Of a stretch of DNA of 27,081 nucleotides, positions 1 to 7,071 are shown one piece after another. The notes under the pieces were generated by a model. That model was not told the DNA's origin and did no database searches. It was given only the letters and a program-made list of their open reading frames with translations. Location of the stretch: assembly GCA_016292545.1 (NCBI GenBank), contig JAEDIG010000021.1, positions 1-27,081 of the forward strand, given 5' to 3'. Both the position numbers and the translations under genes were made by a program. Each line of letters opens with the position of its first letter. Positions within the stretch are counted from its first letter, which is position 1. This stretch comes from Bacteroidaceae bacterium. GTDB lineage: Bacteria; Bacteroidota; Bacteroidia; Bacteroidales; Bacteroidaceae.

Positions 1-67
1 CACTGGTATCAGCCCTAATTTAATCTCAATGTGGAATGTTTAGCGGACAGTAATAATATTATTTTTG

Positions 68-98
68 CAAAGTTATATAGAATTTCTGTTTCCCCAAA
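68..98 (-). promoter_or_regulatory. Bacteroidetes-type promoter reading out of the left edge
   Basis: Read leftward, this stretch gives TTTG (complement of 95-98), a 19-base spacer and TAACTTTG (complement of 68-75), matching the Bacteroidetes -33/-7 consensus TTTG-n19-21-TAnnTTTG. It lies downstream of the glycosyltransferase stop at 173 and points away from it, so it should serve a leftward gene beyond position 1. I see no start codon for that gene inside the window. Confidence 0.6.
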
Positions 99-172
99 GA
101 AAAGAAGTAAAAAAGGATGATATTCAGGACAACATAGAGGATTATATGTTACAAACGTAATAAAAACCCGGC

Positions 173-955
173 TTATCTCCTGATATTGGCTATCCAGGTG
201 ATGGCTCTTTTGGTTAAATAGGTAGGCATGAATACCATAAAAAGGTAGACATACGACATGACTGGAGAGTAGCCGAAAACATGCTGATAAACTCTGGCGT
301 TGTAGGTGATGAGTCTGAATTTCTTGCGGCTGATTCCTTCAGGAGTCTTCCTGTAATGTGCCAGAGGCTCCACCATGCCGTATGCCACCTTGCATTTTTG
401 CATGATGGTGAGAAACAATGCCCAGTCCTGGCGTTTCCGGATGGTGGGCATGTAGAACTTTCCAAAGGGCTTAGTATCATAGATTGCAGTCAGACAGCCG
501 ATTTTGTTGTCGTGCTTCAGTTCGGAGAGCGTCAGACGCGACGGCGCAATCACAATGCCCTTGTGGAGCCCTGAGGCATCGCAAACCAGGTAGGACGAGA
601 AGCACAGGCAACACTGGTGGGCCTGCATGTATGCCACCTGCTTTTGCAGTTTCTCTGGGAACCACCTGTCATCGCTGTCGCAGAATGCAATGTAGCGACC
701 TTTTGCCTGCCGGATGGAGTTGTTGCGTGCGAAGCCCGCTCCGTTGTTCTTGGGAAGAAGGAAAATGCGCACCCTAGGGTCTTTGCGTTCATATTCCCGG
801 AGCAGGTTCAAGGTCCCTTCGTCTGTGGAATGGTCGTCAGTTATCAGAAGTTCCAGATTGGAATAGGTTTGGTTTAGTATACTATCTATGCTATCGCCAA
901 TGTATTTGCTGGCGTTGTAGGAGGGCATGATGACAGATACTAATTCCTTTTCCAT
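173..955 (-). CDS. Glycosyltransferase family 2 protein
   Basis: A 260-residue GT-A fold glycosyltransferase, expected to transfer a sugar from a nucleotide-sugar to a glycan or lipid-linked acceptor at the inner face of the cytoplasmic membrane. The N-terminus has the family 2 signature (SVIMPSYNASKYI near residues 7-19, then the Asp pair D40-D41). The metal-binding DxD is the FCDSDDRW segment at residues 91-98. The C-terminal part (about 225-250) is hydrophobic and basic and may associate with the membrane. Length is normal for short GT2 enzymes of surface polysaccharide or LPS synthesis. It stands alone, with its own -7 box 25 bases upstream and another promoter beyond its stop. Family is confident; donor and acceptor cannot be read from sequence. 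Confidence 0.92.
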   Translation of the reverse strand: MEKELVSVIMPSYNASKYIGDSIDSILNQTYSNLELLITDDHSTDEGTLNLLREYERKDPRVRIFLLPKNNGAGFARNNSIRQAKGRYIAFCDSDDRWFPEKLQKQVAYMQAHQCCLCFSSYLVCDASGLHKGIVIAPSRLTLSELKHDNKIGCLTAIYDTKPFGKFYMPTIRKRQDWALFLTIMQKCKVAYGMVEPLAHYRKTPEGISRKKFRLITYNARVYQHVFGYSPVMSYVYLFMVFMPTYLTKRAITWIANIRR

Positions 956-980
956 TGAATGCTTTATATCAAAAACTCTG

Positions 981-1011
981 CAAAGTTATAAAATAAAATT
1001 GAGATGGCAAT
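981..1011 (-). promoter_or_regulatory. Promoter of the GT2 gene
   Basis: The complement of 981-988 is TAACTTTG, a full match to the Bacteroidetes -7 box, ending 25 bases before the ATG at 955. At 1008-1011 the complement is ATTG, a 3-of-4 match to the -33 TTTG at 19-base spacing. The esterase stop at 1027 lies just upstream, so the glycosyltransferase is probably not dependent on esterase read-through. Confidence 0.6.
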
Positions 1012-1026
1012 GCTTTCGGCTGATTA

Positions 1027-1854
1027 TTATCGCTTGGAGGTCGCAGACTTGAAACTTTCCGTGAAAAACAGCAACTGATAGAAAATGGCGTTGCGCCAAT
1101 AGTCGTGGGAATGGCCGCCTGGACGGACAGTAAAGTCGTGAGGCACCTTGTTCTTCAACAGTGCTTCGTGGAGAGCCACATTGCACGGATAGAAGAAGTC
1201 GTCCACGCCACAGTCGATACAGATGCGCTGGCCGGGCTTCACCTTATCGGCCAGGCTCAGCACCGTGCTCCTGTCCCATACCTCCTTGTAATCCTTGTAT
1301 TCGCCTATCTGGTCCTTGATGTTCCAGTTGTCGGGGAATGCCCTGAAATCAACTCCGCCGCTCAGCGCACCACAGGAGCCGTATACATCGGGATGGCGAA
1401 TCCCCAGCCAGAGGCCTCCGTGTCCGCCCATGCTGAATCCAGTGATGGCACGCGCCCAGGCGTGGGCTATCGTCTTGTAGTGGCTGTCTATGAAGCTTAC
1501 CAGCTCGGTGCTCACGTATGTCTCGAATTGCGATTTGGGATTCACCGGGCTGTCGAAATACCACGACCTTTCTCCCTCTGGGCAAACGATGATGATGCCG
1601 TATTGCGTGGCCAGCTGGGGCAGTTCCGGCTGGGTTCTCTTGTACCATTGCGTAAAGTTGTCCCCGTGTCCGTGGAGCAGATACACGACAGGCATAGCGT
1701 ATGCGTCCTTGTAACCGGCAGGGAGAATCACCAGATTGGGGATGTCGCGATCCATAGCGTTGCTGTGGACGTTTACCGTATCTACACGCTGCGCATCTGC
1801 GGGCATCACCACCATCAGCAGGACAATGGCAATGGAGAATAACTTCTTTATCAT
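1027..1854 (-). CDS. Exported esterase of the esterase D / CE1-like alpha/beta hydrolase family
   Basis: A 275-residue serine hydrolase expected to cleave ester bonds, possibly acyl groups on polysaccharides, in the periplasm or outside the cell. I chose the ATG at 1854 because it opens a clean signal peptide (MIKK, a hydrophobic core, then ADAQ near residues 19-22); an in-frame extension to 1905 would run through the hairpin upstream. The nucleophile elbow is GFSMGG (Ser141), the likely acid is one of D218/D219 in GVDDFF, and the catalytic His is in GGHSHDYW (H248 or H250). The HGHGDN motif near 61-66 resembles the oxyanion strand of the esterase D family. No polysaccharide-utilisation genes adjoin it, so substrate is unknown. 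Confidence 0.88.
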   Translation of the reverse strand: MIKKLFSIAIVLLMVVMPADAQRVDTVNVHSNAMDRDIPNLVILPAGYKDAYAMPVVYLLHGHGDNFTQWYKRTQPELPQLATQYGIIIVCPEGERSWYFDSPVNPKSQFETYVSTELVSFIDSHYKTIAHAWARAITGFSMGGHGGLWLGIRHPDVYGSCGALSGGVDFRAFPDNWNIKDQIGEYKDYKEVWDRSTVLSLADKVKPGQRICIDCGVDDFFYPCNVALHEALLKNKVPHDFTVRPGGHSHDYWRNAIFYQLLFFTESFKSATSKR

Positions 1855-1871
1855 ATTTACAGAATCAAGAA

Positions 1872-1911
1872 GAGGCTGGATTACAGATGTTTCCTCTGTA
1901 TTCACAGCCTC
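1872..1911 (-). terminator. Hairpin terminator after the HU gene
   Basis: GAGGCTG at 1872-1878 pairs with CAGCCTC at 1905-1911, and inside it TACAGA pairs with TCTGTA, giving a two-part stem. Read leftward the stem is followed by a short T-rich stretch (TTCTTGATT). It lies between the HU stop (1948) and the esterase start (1854), so it likely ends HU transcripts and could also sit in the esterase leader. Confidence 0.55.
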
Positions 1912-1947
1912 CTGATTATTTTAGATTGTTTGTTCGTGAAGGAATGC

Positions 1948-2229
1948 TTAGTCGTTGGCAGCTACGGCTTCCAGGAACTCCTTGCAGGGCTTGAAGTGAG
2001 GAATGTCGTGTGCATCGATGATGATGGTTGTATTCTTGGAGATATTACGTGCGGTCTTCTTGGCACGATGCTTGAGGTCGAATGTGCCGAAGCCGCGGAG
2101 ATATACATTCTCCTTGCCGATAAGAGAATCCTTAACTACATTCATAAAGCTTTCCACTGTAGCCAGAACTGTGGGCTGGTCGATACCTGTTTCTTTGCTG
2201 ATAGCGCGAACTAGTTGAACTTTAGTCAT
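1948..2229 (-). CDS. HU/IHF family DNA-binding protein
   Basis: A 93-residue nucleoid protein of the usual HU length, acting as a dimer that bends and compacts DNA. The N-terminus MTKVQLVRAISKETG is the helix-turn-helix dimerisation region. It is followed by the family motif YLRGFGTFDLKHRAKKTARN (about residues 43-62), which leads into the DNA-contacting beta arm, and then by the C-terminal helix with PHFKPCKEF. The usual arm-tip RNPxTG is replaced by RNISKNT, which is typical of Bacteroidetes HU variants. It has its own strong promoter at 2314-2345 and a hairpin after the stop, so it is a single-gene unit. HU versus IHF subunit cannot be separated by eye. Confidence 0.93.
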   Translation of the reverse strand: MTKVQLVRAISKETGIDQPTVLATVESFMNVVKDSLIGKENVYLRGFGTFDLKHRAKKTARNISKNTTIIIDAHDIPHFKPCKEFLEAVAAND

Positions 2230-2313
2230 GATGATTGATATTATTGTTTGTTTTGTTTCTTAATAATGCCTGTTATAGCTCTGTAAACGGTCCTTGTTGG
2301 CCGAAAAACGGTG

Positions 2314-2345
2314 CAAAGTTACACAAAGATTTTTTGGCTTGCAAA
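2314..2345 (-). promoter_or_regulatory. Promoter of the HU gene
   Basis: Leftward, TTTG (complement of 2342-2345), a 20-base spacer and TAACTTTG (complement of 2314-2321) match the Bacteroidetes consensus exactly. The distance to the HU ATG at 2229 is about 85 bases, leaving an AT-rich leader of roughly 75 bases. Confidence 0.75.
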
Positions 2346-2395
2346 TTTCAGATGCCATAAAATGTCTGTTTCGCCATATTTTCTTCTTTTTCTGT

Positions 2396-3235
2396 CTATC
2401 TTCGAGGCATTTCACCCTTGCAAATGCCATCGATTATACGTCTCATCACAGGATGGGCGGCCTGCGGCATGTTGCCGTGGTCGAATCCCTGCATTTCATA
2501 GAGCAGGCAACGGTCGTTGCCGTTGAGTTGCATCATTCTCCAGAAGTAGGCCTGCTCCTCGTAGCGGCCATAGAGTTCCAGTTCGCGGTCGGCAGAGAAG
2601 AGGACCATAGGCATGGGCAGCCGACGCACGTGGTAGAGCGGAGCGGTTTCGTCCACCATAGGAGTAACGGGCGAAAGGCCACGTGCCTTGCGCACATTGA
2701 AGTGGGTTATCACCTGGCCGCTGAAGGGGAACGCGCCTGCAATCGAGTCGGCTTCTACGCCGTAGCGCATCAGATAATCCTTTTTCAGAACAATCATGTC
2801 GGTCAGGTAGCCGCCTGCAGAGTGGCCAGCCACAAAGATGCGTGACGGATTGCCTCCGTAGTCGCCTACATGCCGAAAAGCCCACGCCACGGCGGCGGCC
2901 GCGTCGTCGATGCAGTCCTCTATCTCCACCTTGGGCAACAGCCGGTAGTTGACAGCCACAATTCCAAGCCCTGCCTCCTTCAGCTCAGAAGGGATGAACT
3001 TGCCGCCCCCTTCCAGACCTCCTCCATGGAACCACACTACTACTGGATAGTCCTTGGCCGATGTGGGATGATAGAAATCCAGTTTGCAGCGTTCCGTCTG
3101 GTAGTCGTCCCCCCCTGTGCGGTAGGGGATGTCGGTTTCTGTCTGATAGCGCTCGGCCCATGCCTCAAGCCCACACAGGCAAACCACCATGCAGGCGATG
3201 ATGGCCCGCAGGTGGGTTTGTAGGAACATTCTCAT
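2396..3235 (-). CDS. Exported alpha/beta hydrolase, hormone-sensitive-lipase/carboxylesterase type
   Basis: A 279-residue serine hydrolase with a signal peptide (hydrophobic residues 10-22, probable cleavage after AWA at 25-27), so it acts outside the cytoplasm. The oxyanion motif WFHGGG is at 68-73 and the nucleophile elbow GHSAGG at 137-142 (Ser139); FDHG near 251-254 supplies the likely catalytic His. HGGG plus GxSAGG is the pattern of the HSL/carboxylesterase branch, which cleaves short acyl esters. It is the last gene of the four-gene leftward run, only 5 bases after ridA, and ends just before the HU promoter. A BD-FAE type acyl-sugar esterase is possible; substrate is not shown by the sequence. 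Confidence 0.87.
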   Translation of the reverse strand: MRMFLQTHLRAIIACMVVCLCGLEAWAERYQTETDIPYRTGGDDYQTERCKLDFYHPTSAKDYPVVVWFHGGGLEGGGKFIPSELKEAGLGIVAVNYRLLPKVEIEDCIDDAAAAVAWAFRHVGDYGGNPSRIFVAGHSAGGYLTDMIVLKKDYLMRYGVEADSIAGAFPFSGQVITHFNVRKARGLSPVTPMVDETAPLYHVRRLPMPMVLFSADRELELYGRYEEQAYFWRMMQLNGNDRCLLYEMQGFDHGNMPQAAHPVMRRIIDGICKGEMPRR

Positions 3236-3240
3236 TGTGT

Positions 3241-3615
3241 CTATCTCACGGCTACAACCTCTATTTCCACCAATGCACCTTTGGGAAGGTCCTTCACCGC
3301 CACAGCGCTGCGTGCGGGAAAGGGCTCACGGAAATATTGTGCATACACCTCGTTCATGTTGGCAAAATTGGTGATACTGCTCAGGAAGACAGTGGTCTTA
3401 ACCACATGGGAGAGGTCGGTGCCTGCAGCCTCAAGAATAGCCTGCACATTGCGGAGCGACTGGTGGGTCTGCTGCTCAATGCCGCCCTCCACAATACTGC
3501 CTGTGGCAGGGTCGATGGGCAACTGTCCGCTTGCAAACACCATGCCGCCGGCTTCGATAGCCTGACTGTAGGGGCCAATGGCTGCAGGAGCAGCCGCTGA
3601 TTTGATTTCTGTCAT
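3241..3615 (-). CDS. ridA: RidA family reactive intermediate deaminase
   Basis: A 124-residue protein of standard RidA length. RidA trimers hydrolyse 2-aminoacrylate and related enamine/imine intermediates released by PLP enzymes, giving the keto acid and ammonia and protecting other PLP enzymes. Family marks are IGPYSQAIEAGGMVFASGQ (about 13-31), the central NVQAILEAAG, and the C-terminal RSAVAV...LVEIEVVAV. Arg102 and Glu117 correspond by pattern to the substrate-carboxylate Arg and the water-activating Glu of catalytically active RidA proteins. It sits 62 bases after pepD and 5 bases before the exported esterase, in the same leftward run. Active RidA is a good call because both key residues are present. 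Confidence 0.95.
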   Translation of the reverse strand: MTEIKSAAAPAAIGPYSQAIEAGGMVFASGQLPIDPATGSIVEGGIEQQTHQSLRNVQAILEAAGTDLSHVVKTTVFLSSITNFANMNEVYAQYFREPFPARSAVAVKDLPKGALVEIEVVAVR

Positions 3616-3677
3616 AATGGTAGTCGTTTTTTATTAATAATTATTGTATGGTGTGGATGTGATTCCTCTGCTTGCAG

Positions 3678-5132
3678 TTAGATTTCTGCCAGCAGCGCCT
3701 TCAAAAACATCCAGAACTTCCCCACTGAGGGGATGTGACATCTTTCGCCCGGTGTGTGAGGGCTGCGCAGGGTGGGGCCAAAGCTAACCAGATCCATCTG
3801 CGGATAAACACCGCCGATGATGCTGCATTCAAGTCCTGCATGACACACCTGCACACTAGCCTCCTCGCCGAAGAGTTTGCGGTACACCTCCACCATACGG
3901 GCAGTAATGGGGCTGTCGAAGTTGGGTTGCCATGCACCGTACTGCCCACTGTATTCTACCTTCATGCCAGCCATGCCGAAACAGCTGGCCTGCATCTCCT
4001 GGATGTATTCCATCATGGAGTCGCAGCTGCTTCGGGCAAGTATGAGCACCTTGGCTTCGCCAGAGGCTATTTCCACGATGCCCAGGTTGCTGCTTGTCTC
4101 CACCACCGACGGGATGCTGGGAATGTTGCGCAACACACCGTCGTGACATGCCATGATGGCATCCACGATGTTGTCCTGAATTTCCTCCGGAACAAGCCCT
4201 TCCGGCATATCCACACACTCCACCGTCAGGGTGACGGCCTCTTCCACACCCCGGTATTCATTGTTGAAGGTCTCTTGGCAGTAGGCAGCCAGTTCGCGCA
4301 AATCCTCCTCGTTCTCCTTGGGAATGGTGATGATGACTTGTGCGGTGCGCGGGATGGCATTACGCATGTTTCCGCCCTTCCATGTGGCCAGGCGTGCTTC
4401 ATCATCGATGATGGCTTGGCGCACGAATCGGGCCATCAGCTTGTTGGCATTGGCACGCCCCTGATTGATTTCCAACCCACTGTGTCCGCCTTTCAGGTCT
4501 TTGATGGTGACCATGAAGGCAGCGTCGCCCTCTTCCGGCTCGTTTTCCTTGTACTGGATGGAAGCGGTGATGTTCACGCCTCCCGCACTTCCAATCACAA
4601 ATTCTCCCATCGTTTCATTGTCGATGTTCAGCAGGATATCGCCCTTCAGCGTGTCGGCGGACAGATGGTTGACACCATACATGCAGGTTTCCTCGTCAGC
4701 AGTGATGAGTGCCTCCAGAGGGCCGTGCACCAGTTCGTTGCTCTCCATCACGGCCATGATGGCAGCCACACCCATCCCGTCGTCCGACCCAAGTGTGGTG
4801 CCTTTGGCCTTCAGCCATTCGCCGTCCACCCATGTCTCTATGGGGTCTGTTTCAAAATTGTGGGTGCTTTCGTCCGTCTTCTGCGGCACCATGTCCATGT
4901 GGGCCTGCAGAACGGCTGTCTTGTGCCCCTCCATGCCCTTAGTTGCGGGTTTGCGCATGACAATGTTTTCGGCGTTGTCCTTGAAGGCCTCTATGCCGCG
5001 TTCTGCCGCCCAGTCGAGCAGGAAACGCTGCACTTTTTCCAGATGGCCGCTGGGACGGGGCACCTGTGTGAGCAGATAAAAGTTTTTCCAGATTTCCTGG
5101 GGCTCCAGGTCGTGAATCGTTTGTTTTGACAT
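3678..5132 (-). CDS. pepD: Aminoacyl-histidine dipeptidase (M20 family)
   Basis: A 484-residue cytosolic dizinc dipeptidase of normal PepD length, hydrolysing dipeptides such as beta-Ala-His and other Xaa-His. The metal site is readable: AHMD (H78, D80), GSDDGMG (D117-D118) and the DEETCMYG segment with the catalytic/metal Glu pair E147-E148. C-terminal metal/substrate motifs CHAGLE and SPHTPGERCHIPSVGKFW are also present. Its start is 17 bases after the UPF0104 stop, so it is probably co-transcribed with that gene. Nothing looks truncated or displaced. Confidence 0.95.
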   Translation of the reverse strand: MSKQTIHDLEPQEIWKNFYLLTQVPRPSGHLEKVQRFLLDWAAERGIEAFKDNAENIVMRKPATKGMEGHKTAVLQAHMDMVPQKTDESTHNFETDPIETWVDGEWLKAKGTTLGSDDGMGVAAIMAVMESNELVHGPLEALITADEETCMYGVNHLSADTLKGDILLNIDNETMGEFVIGSAGGVNITASIQYKENEPEEGDAAFMVTIKDLKGGHSGLEINQGRANANKLMARFVRQAIIDDEARLATWKGGNMRNAIPRTAQVIITIPKENEEDLRELAAYCQETFNNEYRGVEEAVTLTVECVDMPEGLVPEEIQDNIVDAIMACHDGVLRNIPSIPSVVETSSNLGIVEIASGEAKVLILARSSCDSMMEYIQEMQASCFGMAGMKVEYSGQYGAWQPNFDSPITARMVEVYRKLFGEEASVQVCHAGLECSIIGGVYPQMDLVSFGPTLRSPHTPGERCHIPSVGKFWMFLKALLAEI

Positions 5133-5149
5133 AATGGTAGTGTTATTTG

Positions 5150-6178
5150 TTATTGATTGTTTTGAGTTTCAGGGATTCCTTTTCTGCGGACGACTGCCAG
5201 AAGGGCCACGGCATAAACTCCGAGCGCAGCCACCAGCAGTGTTTGCAGTGTATGAACAATGAGTGCGTATGTGGCAGCCTGTGTGGCCTCCACGCCATAG
5301 AGCACCAACACGGTCTTCACGGCAAAATGCCAGGGACCTGCCCCGTTCGGAGTGGGCACAATCACGGCAAAGCATCCCACCACGAAAGCCACAAGGGCCA
5401 CCGTGATGCCCAGCGAGGCGGTGAAGCCAAAGCAGAAGAAAGTGAGATAGAAATGCAGGAAATAGGATAACCATATTCCCACCGAATAGGCCAGAAACAG
5501 GGCTGGGTTGTCCACCTTGGCCACGGATAGCAGGCCGTCGCGCAGGTCGCAAAGCAGACCCTTTGTGCGCATGGCCACGCTGAACCTGCGTATCAGGAGG
5601 ATGCCGGTGAGGAGGATGCCCAAAAGGCAAAGGACTGTCACCAGATAGCCCGTAGTGGTAAACTGCCCCAAAAGACTGTCGGCCGACATTCCCGTCTGCC
5701 GGCAGAAACGGATGAACACGGGTAACTGGAAGAGGACCGTAGCCACGGAGAGCAACAGAATTATGGCCATGTCTATCACACGTTCTGTCACCACACTCCC
5801 CACGGAGCGGGTGAAGCTCACACCGTCGTAGCGGCGGAGGATGGCACACCGGAGCACCTCTCCCACACGCGGCACCACCAAACTGCTGGCATAGCTGATG
5901 AAGATGGCTGCCGAAGAGGTGCACCGACGAGGATGTTCTCCCATGGGCGCCAACACCTGTTTCCATCTGAGTGCCCTCAGCACCTGTGCGCTTATCCCAA
6001 ACGGGAAACTCAGCCACATCCATGTCCAGTTCATGTCGTGGGCCAGCGCCTCGCGGAAATCATCCCAGGCAAAATCACGGTACATCCACCACAGAATCCC
6101 CGTGGCCATGGCCAACGGAAGAAGGATTTTGGCTACATATTTGATGAGTTTTTTGAAAAAACTGAACTGCAATTCCAT
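5150..6178 (-). CDS. Flippase-like integral membrane protein (UPF0104 / LPG synthase transmembrane family)
   Basis: A 342-residue polytopic protein related to the membrane part of lysyl-phosphatidylglycerol synthase (MprF) but without the cytosolic aminoacyl-transferase domain; members are thought to move lipids or lipid-linked molecules across the membrane. Several hydrophobic segments are visible, plus the family motifs LRALRWKQVL (near residues 63-72), VVPRVGEVLRC and VPTPNGAGPWHF. I set the start at 6178 (MELQFSFFKK); the open frame continues to 6469 but that part overlaps rsmA on the other strand and crosses its promoter. It heads the run with pepD, ridA and an esterase. Substrate unknown. 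Confidence 0.85.
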   Translation of the reverse strand: MELQFSFFKKLIKYVAKILLPLAMATGILWWMYRDFAWDDFREALAHDMNWTWMWLSFPFGISAQVLRALRWKQVLAPMGEHPRRCTSSAAIFISYASSLVVPRVGEVLRCAILRRYDGVSFTRSVGSVVTERVIDMAIILLLSVATVLFQLPVFIRFCRQTGMSADSLLGQFTTTGYLVTVLCLLGILLTGILLIRRFSVAMRTKGLLCDLRDGLLSVAKVDNPALFLAYSVGIWLSYFLHFYLTFFCFGFTASLGITVALVAFVVGCFAVIVPTPNGAGPWHFAVKTVLVLYGVEATQAATYALIVHTLQTLLVAALGVYAVALLAVVRRKGIPETQNNQ

Positions 6179-6188
6179 TATATCTTCG

Positions 6189-6196
6189 TAACTTTG
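6189..6196 (+). promoter_or_regulatory. -7 box of the rsmA promoter
   Basis: TAACTTTG matches the Bacteroidetes -7 consensus 28 bases before the rsmA ATG. I see no good -33 TTTG at 19-21 bases. It overlaps the 5' leader of the divergent UPF0104 gene. Confidence 0.55.
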
Positions 6197-6199
6197 CAA

Positions 6200-6230
6200 C
6201 AAAATTACAAAAAACTCGGCATATATGAAA
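6200..6230 (-). promoter_or_regulatory. Promoter of the UPF0104-pepD-ridA-esterase run
   Basis: The complement of 6200-6207 is TAATTTTG, a full -7 match; the complement of 6227-6230 is TTTC, 3 of 4 to the -33 box at 19-base spacing. The ATG is at 6178, giving a leader of about 15 bases. The -33 region would lie over the rsmA start codon, so the two promoters share DNA. Confidence 0.5.
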
Positions 6231-7067
6231 CCCGTTAAACCCAAAAAGTTTCTGGGACAACACTTTTTGACAGATTTGGGCATTGCAAAGGACATTGCAG
6301 ACACCGTGGACGCTTGTCCGGACCTTCCAGTGCTCGAAGTAGGCCCTGGAATGGGCGTGATGACGCAATTCCTCATCCCCAAGCCCCGCCCACTCAAGGT
6401 GGTGGAACTGGATTTTGAATCAGTGGCATACCTCCGCCGGCAGTATCCTGCTCTGGAGCCGGACATCATAGAGGACGATTTCCTGAAGATGCACCTCGAC
6501 CGGCTCTTCGACGGTCACCCTTTTGTCCTCACCGGGAACTATCCGTACAACATCAGCAGCCAGATTTTTTTCAAGATGCTCGACAACAAGCACCTCATCC
6601 CGTGCTGTACGGGCATGATCCAAAAGGAGGTAGCCGAGCGCATCGCTGCTCGCCCGGGGTGCAAGGCATACGGCATTCTGAGCGTGCTCATCCAGGCATG
6701 GTATCATGTGGAATACCTGTTTACGGTGCACGAGCATGTGTTCACCCCCCCCCCAAAAGTGAAGAGCGCGGTCATTCGCATGACACGCAACGATACGGCC
6801 CGTCTGGACTGCAACGAACAGCTTTTCAAGCGAGTGGTGAAGACCACCTTCAACCAGCGCCGGAAGACACTGCGCAACAACATACGCCCGCTTCTCAGCG
6901 CGCTCAATCAGGAGCAGGAGGCAAAAGGGCTTGCGTCCGTGGATTTTGTGCCCTTCCTCCAGCAACCCCTTTTCGACCGTCGTCCCGAACAACTCAGCGT
7001 AGACGAATTCGTGTCCCTCACGCGCAGTGTAGAGCAACTGTTCGCCTTCCCCTCCAATCCGTCATAA
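6225..7067 (+). CDS. rsmA: 16S rRNA (adenine1518-N6/adenine1519-N6)-dimethyltransferase
   Basis: A 280-residue RsmA/KsgA of normal length. It dimethylates two adjacent adenines in the helix 45 loop of 16S rRNA using S-adenosylmethionine, a late small-subunit maturation check; loss gives kasugamycin resistance. The N-terminus KKFLGQHFL (7-15) is diagnostic, the SAM motif is LEVGPGMG (37-44), and the catalytic motif is NYPYNIS (105-111, the family NLPYNIS). FTPPPKV (173-179) and the C-terminal helical domain with RRKTLRNN follow. The segment FTPPPK is encoded by an uninterrupted run of ten C. The next gene starts 4 bases after the stop, so the two are co-transcribed. Confidence 0.97.
   Translation: MKPVKPKKFLGQHFLTDLGIAKDIADTVDACPDLPVLEVGPGMGVMTQFLIPKPRPLKVVELDFESVAYLRRQYPALEPDIIEDDFLKMHLDRLFDGHPFVLTGNYPYNISSQIFFKMLDNKHLIPCCTGMIQKEVAERIAARPGCKAYGILSVLIQAWYHVEYLFTVHEHVFTPPPKVKSAVIRMTRNDTARLDCNEQLFKRVVKTTFNQRRKTLRNNIRPLLSALNQEQEAKGLASVDFVPFLQQPLFDRRPEQLSVDEFVSLTRSVEQLFAFPSNPS
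6745..6754. repeat. Homopolymer of ten C inside rsmA
   Basis: Ten consecutive C, followed by four A, encode Thr-Pro-Pro-Pro-Lys of the conserved FTPPPKV motif at residues 173-179. A one-base slip here would shift the frame and remove the C-terminal third of RsmA. The protein in this window is in frame. Confidence 0.9.
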
Positions 7068-7071
7068 GCCT

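Noticed and set aside
3735..5129. A 464-codon open frame antisense to pepD
   Set aside because: It covers pepD almost exactly on the other strand, and pepD shows complete metal-site motifs.
6179..6469. N-terminal extension of the UPF0104 protein into rsmA
   Set aside because: The extra 97 residues overlap rsmA on the opposite strand, cross both promoters and look like random translation; the family begins with the basic/hydrophobic MELQFSFFKK start.
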